Of a DNA stretch of 64,000 bases, positions 63,652-64,000 are shown one piece after another; position 1 is the first letter of the stretch, and the number at the start of each line of letters is the position of its first letter. Position numbers and translations under genes: made by a program. A model generated the notes under the pieces. That model searched no databases, was not told the origin of the DNA, and saw only the letters and a program-made list of their open reading frames with translations. Origin of the DNA: Crocosphaera sp. (GTDB lineage: Bacteria; Cyanobacteriota; Cyanobacteriia; Cyanobacteriales; Microcystaceae); NCBI RefSeq assembly GCF_030064895.1, contig NZ_JASJEB010000006.1:46842-110841 (forward strand), written 5' to 3'.

Positions 63652-64000
63652 ATGATCCTCAATTACCAGTACCGATGTTATCCAGAGACACCCCAAAAAA
63701 GCCAGTTAAATAGATGGCTTAGGGTTTGTCAATATTGGTACAACTGGCAAATCGGGGATCGTTTTCGTTGGTGGGATAGAAATCGCACTAATTATGTTAT
63801 CCCCAGTGGTGATTTTTGTTATGTTTCCTGTACCTTACCTCCCCTGGAACTAAGAGATAAACCCAATTTCTATTCTCAAAAGAAACTATTGCCTGAGAAG
63901 AAAAAAGATTTAACAATAGTAAGGCATTCGGGGGAATTACTCGACTTTTCTATTGTTCCGTCTCAAACTTTACAGGATGTTTCTAAGCGTGTTGAATTAG
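63652..64000 (+). CDS. tnpB: TnpB (partial, N-terminal 116 residues)
   Basis: The protein starts MILNYQYRCYPETPQKSQLN then RWLRVCQYWYNWQIGDRFRW, the typical TnpB/OrfB start (YRxYPT-type helix-turn-helix). The frame is open to the window end. It differs clearly from the TnpB at 27.5 kb (a different subfamily). The RuvC residues lie beyond the edge, so activity cannot be judged. Confidence 0.85.
   Translation, partial: MILNYQYRCYPETPQKSQLNRWLRVCQYWYNWQIGDRFRWWDRNRTNYVIPSGDFCYVSCTLPPLELRDKPNFYSQKKLLPEKKKDLTIVRHSGELLDFSIVPSQTLQDVSKRVEL

Larger units (their letters stand above)
63397..64000. mobile_element. IS605-type element, left part (runs off the window)
   Basis: The left end holds a 9-bp hairpin CCCACGCTG/CAGCGTGGG (63397-63405 with 63432-63440). 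A truncated tnpA on the minus strand follows, then a divergent tnpB that passes the right edge. The head-to-head tnpA-tnpB order is that of IS605-type elements. The right end is outside the window. Confidence 0.75.

Noticed and set aside
1..64000. tRNA, rRNA or CRISPR array
   Set aside because: I looked for T-loop (GTTCGAATCC-type) sequences, long conserved rRNA tracts and regularly spaced 25-40 base repeats and found none; a covariance scan could still find a missed tRNA.

Overview
The window reads as chromosome of a unicellular cyanobacterium with an AT-rich genome. Direct evidence is the photosystem II genes psbN and psbI, the NDH-1 subunit gene ndhN, a Tic22-like pair, the cyanobacterial DUF3769-type LptD, and more than 20 copies of the octamer GCGATCGC (HIP1), where about one would be expected by chance. 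Gene content and base composition suggest the Crocosphaera/Cyanothece group. That placement is inference, not a database match.

Layout. 0-5.4 kb: a type I secretion ABC transporter (cut by the left edge), psbN, aroB and a clpP-clpX pair. 5.4-11 kb: an AT-rich surface-polysaccharide-like island holding a PMT-family glycosyltransferase, an MBOAT O-acyltransferase, two tandemly duplicated SGNH-like genes and gene scraps (EAL, Uma2-like, sulfotransferase-like). 11-15.8 kb: lptA-like, lptB, lptF, a GatD-like amidotransferase and small cyanobacterial proteins. 16-23 kb: a 1310-residue five-GAF histidine kinase, a CheY-like regulator and a GGDEF protein, separated by non-coding stretches that fold like structured RNA. 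23-27 kb: an HTTM-DCC membrane protein behind a third SGNH-like protein, then a CmpR/NdhR-like LysR regulator. 27.3-28.7 kb: an intact-looking tnpB-only IS200/IS605-type element. 29-37.8 kb: a D,D-carboxypeptidase, a SWIM protein, an MmeI-like fused restriction-modification enzyme and small conserved proteins. 37.9-41.2 kb: moaC, a lipoate-ligase-like gene and an ECF metal transporter (cbiM, cbiN-like, cbiQ) with no ATPase gene. 41.5-47 kb: MscS, a hicBA pair with a short hicA, prmC and two Tic22-like genes. 47-55 kb: pilB-pilT-pilC and a CheA-like hybrid kinase whose upstream side is occupied by an IS remnant. 55-63.4 kb: ribF, glgA, ndhN, psbI, lptD-like, rpsP, khpA and an LpxB-related gene. 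The right edge enters a second IS605-type element with a truncated tnpA and a divergent tnpB.

Functional links. Outer-membrane lipopolysaccharide export is represented in two places (lptA/B/F near 12 kb; LptD-like and LpxB-related near 60 kb). Two-component and c-di-GMP signalling sits next to a type IV pilus motor operon elsewhere in the window. Intergenic DNA carries many short arrays of heptanucleotide repeats, several arranged as inverted pairs.

The most unusual items are the SGNH-like family (three copies, two beside an MBOAT and one beside HTTM-DCC), the two candidate structured RNAs around the signalling genes, the inactive-looking C39 domain in the cNMP-domain ABC exporter, and the heptamer repeats. 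No tRNA, rRNA or CRISPR array was seen.
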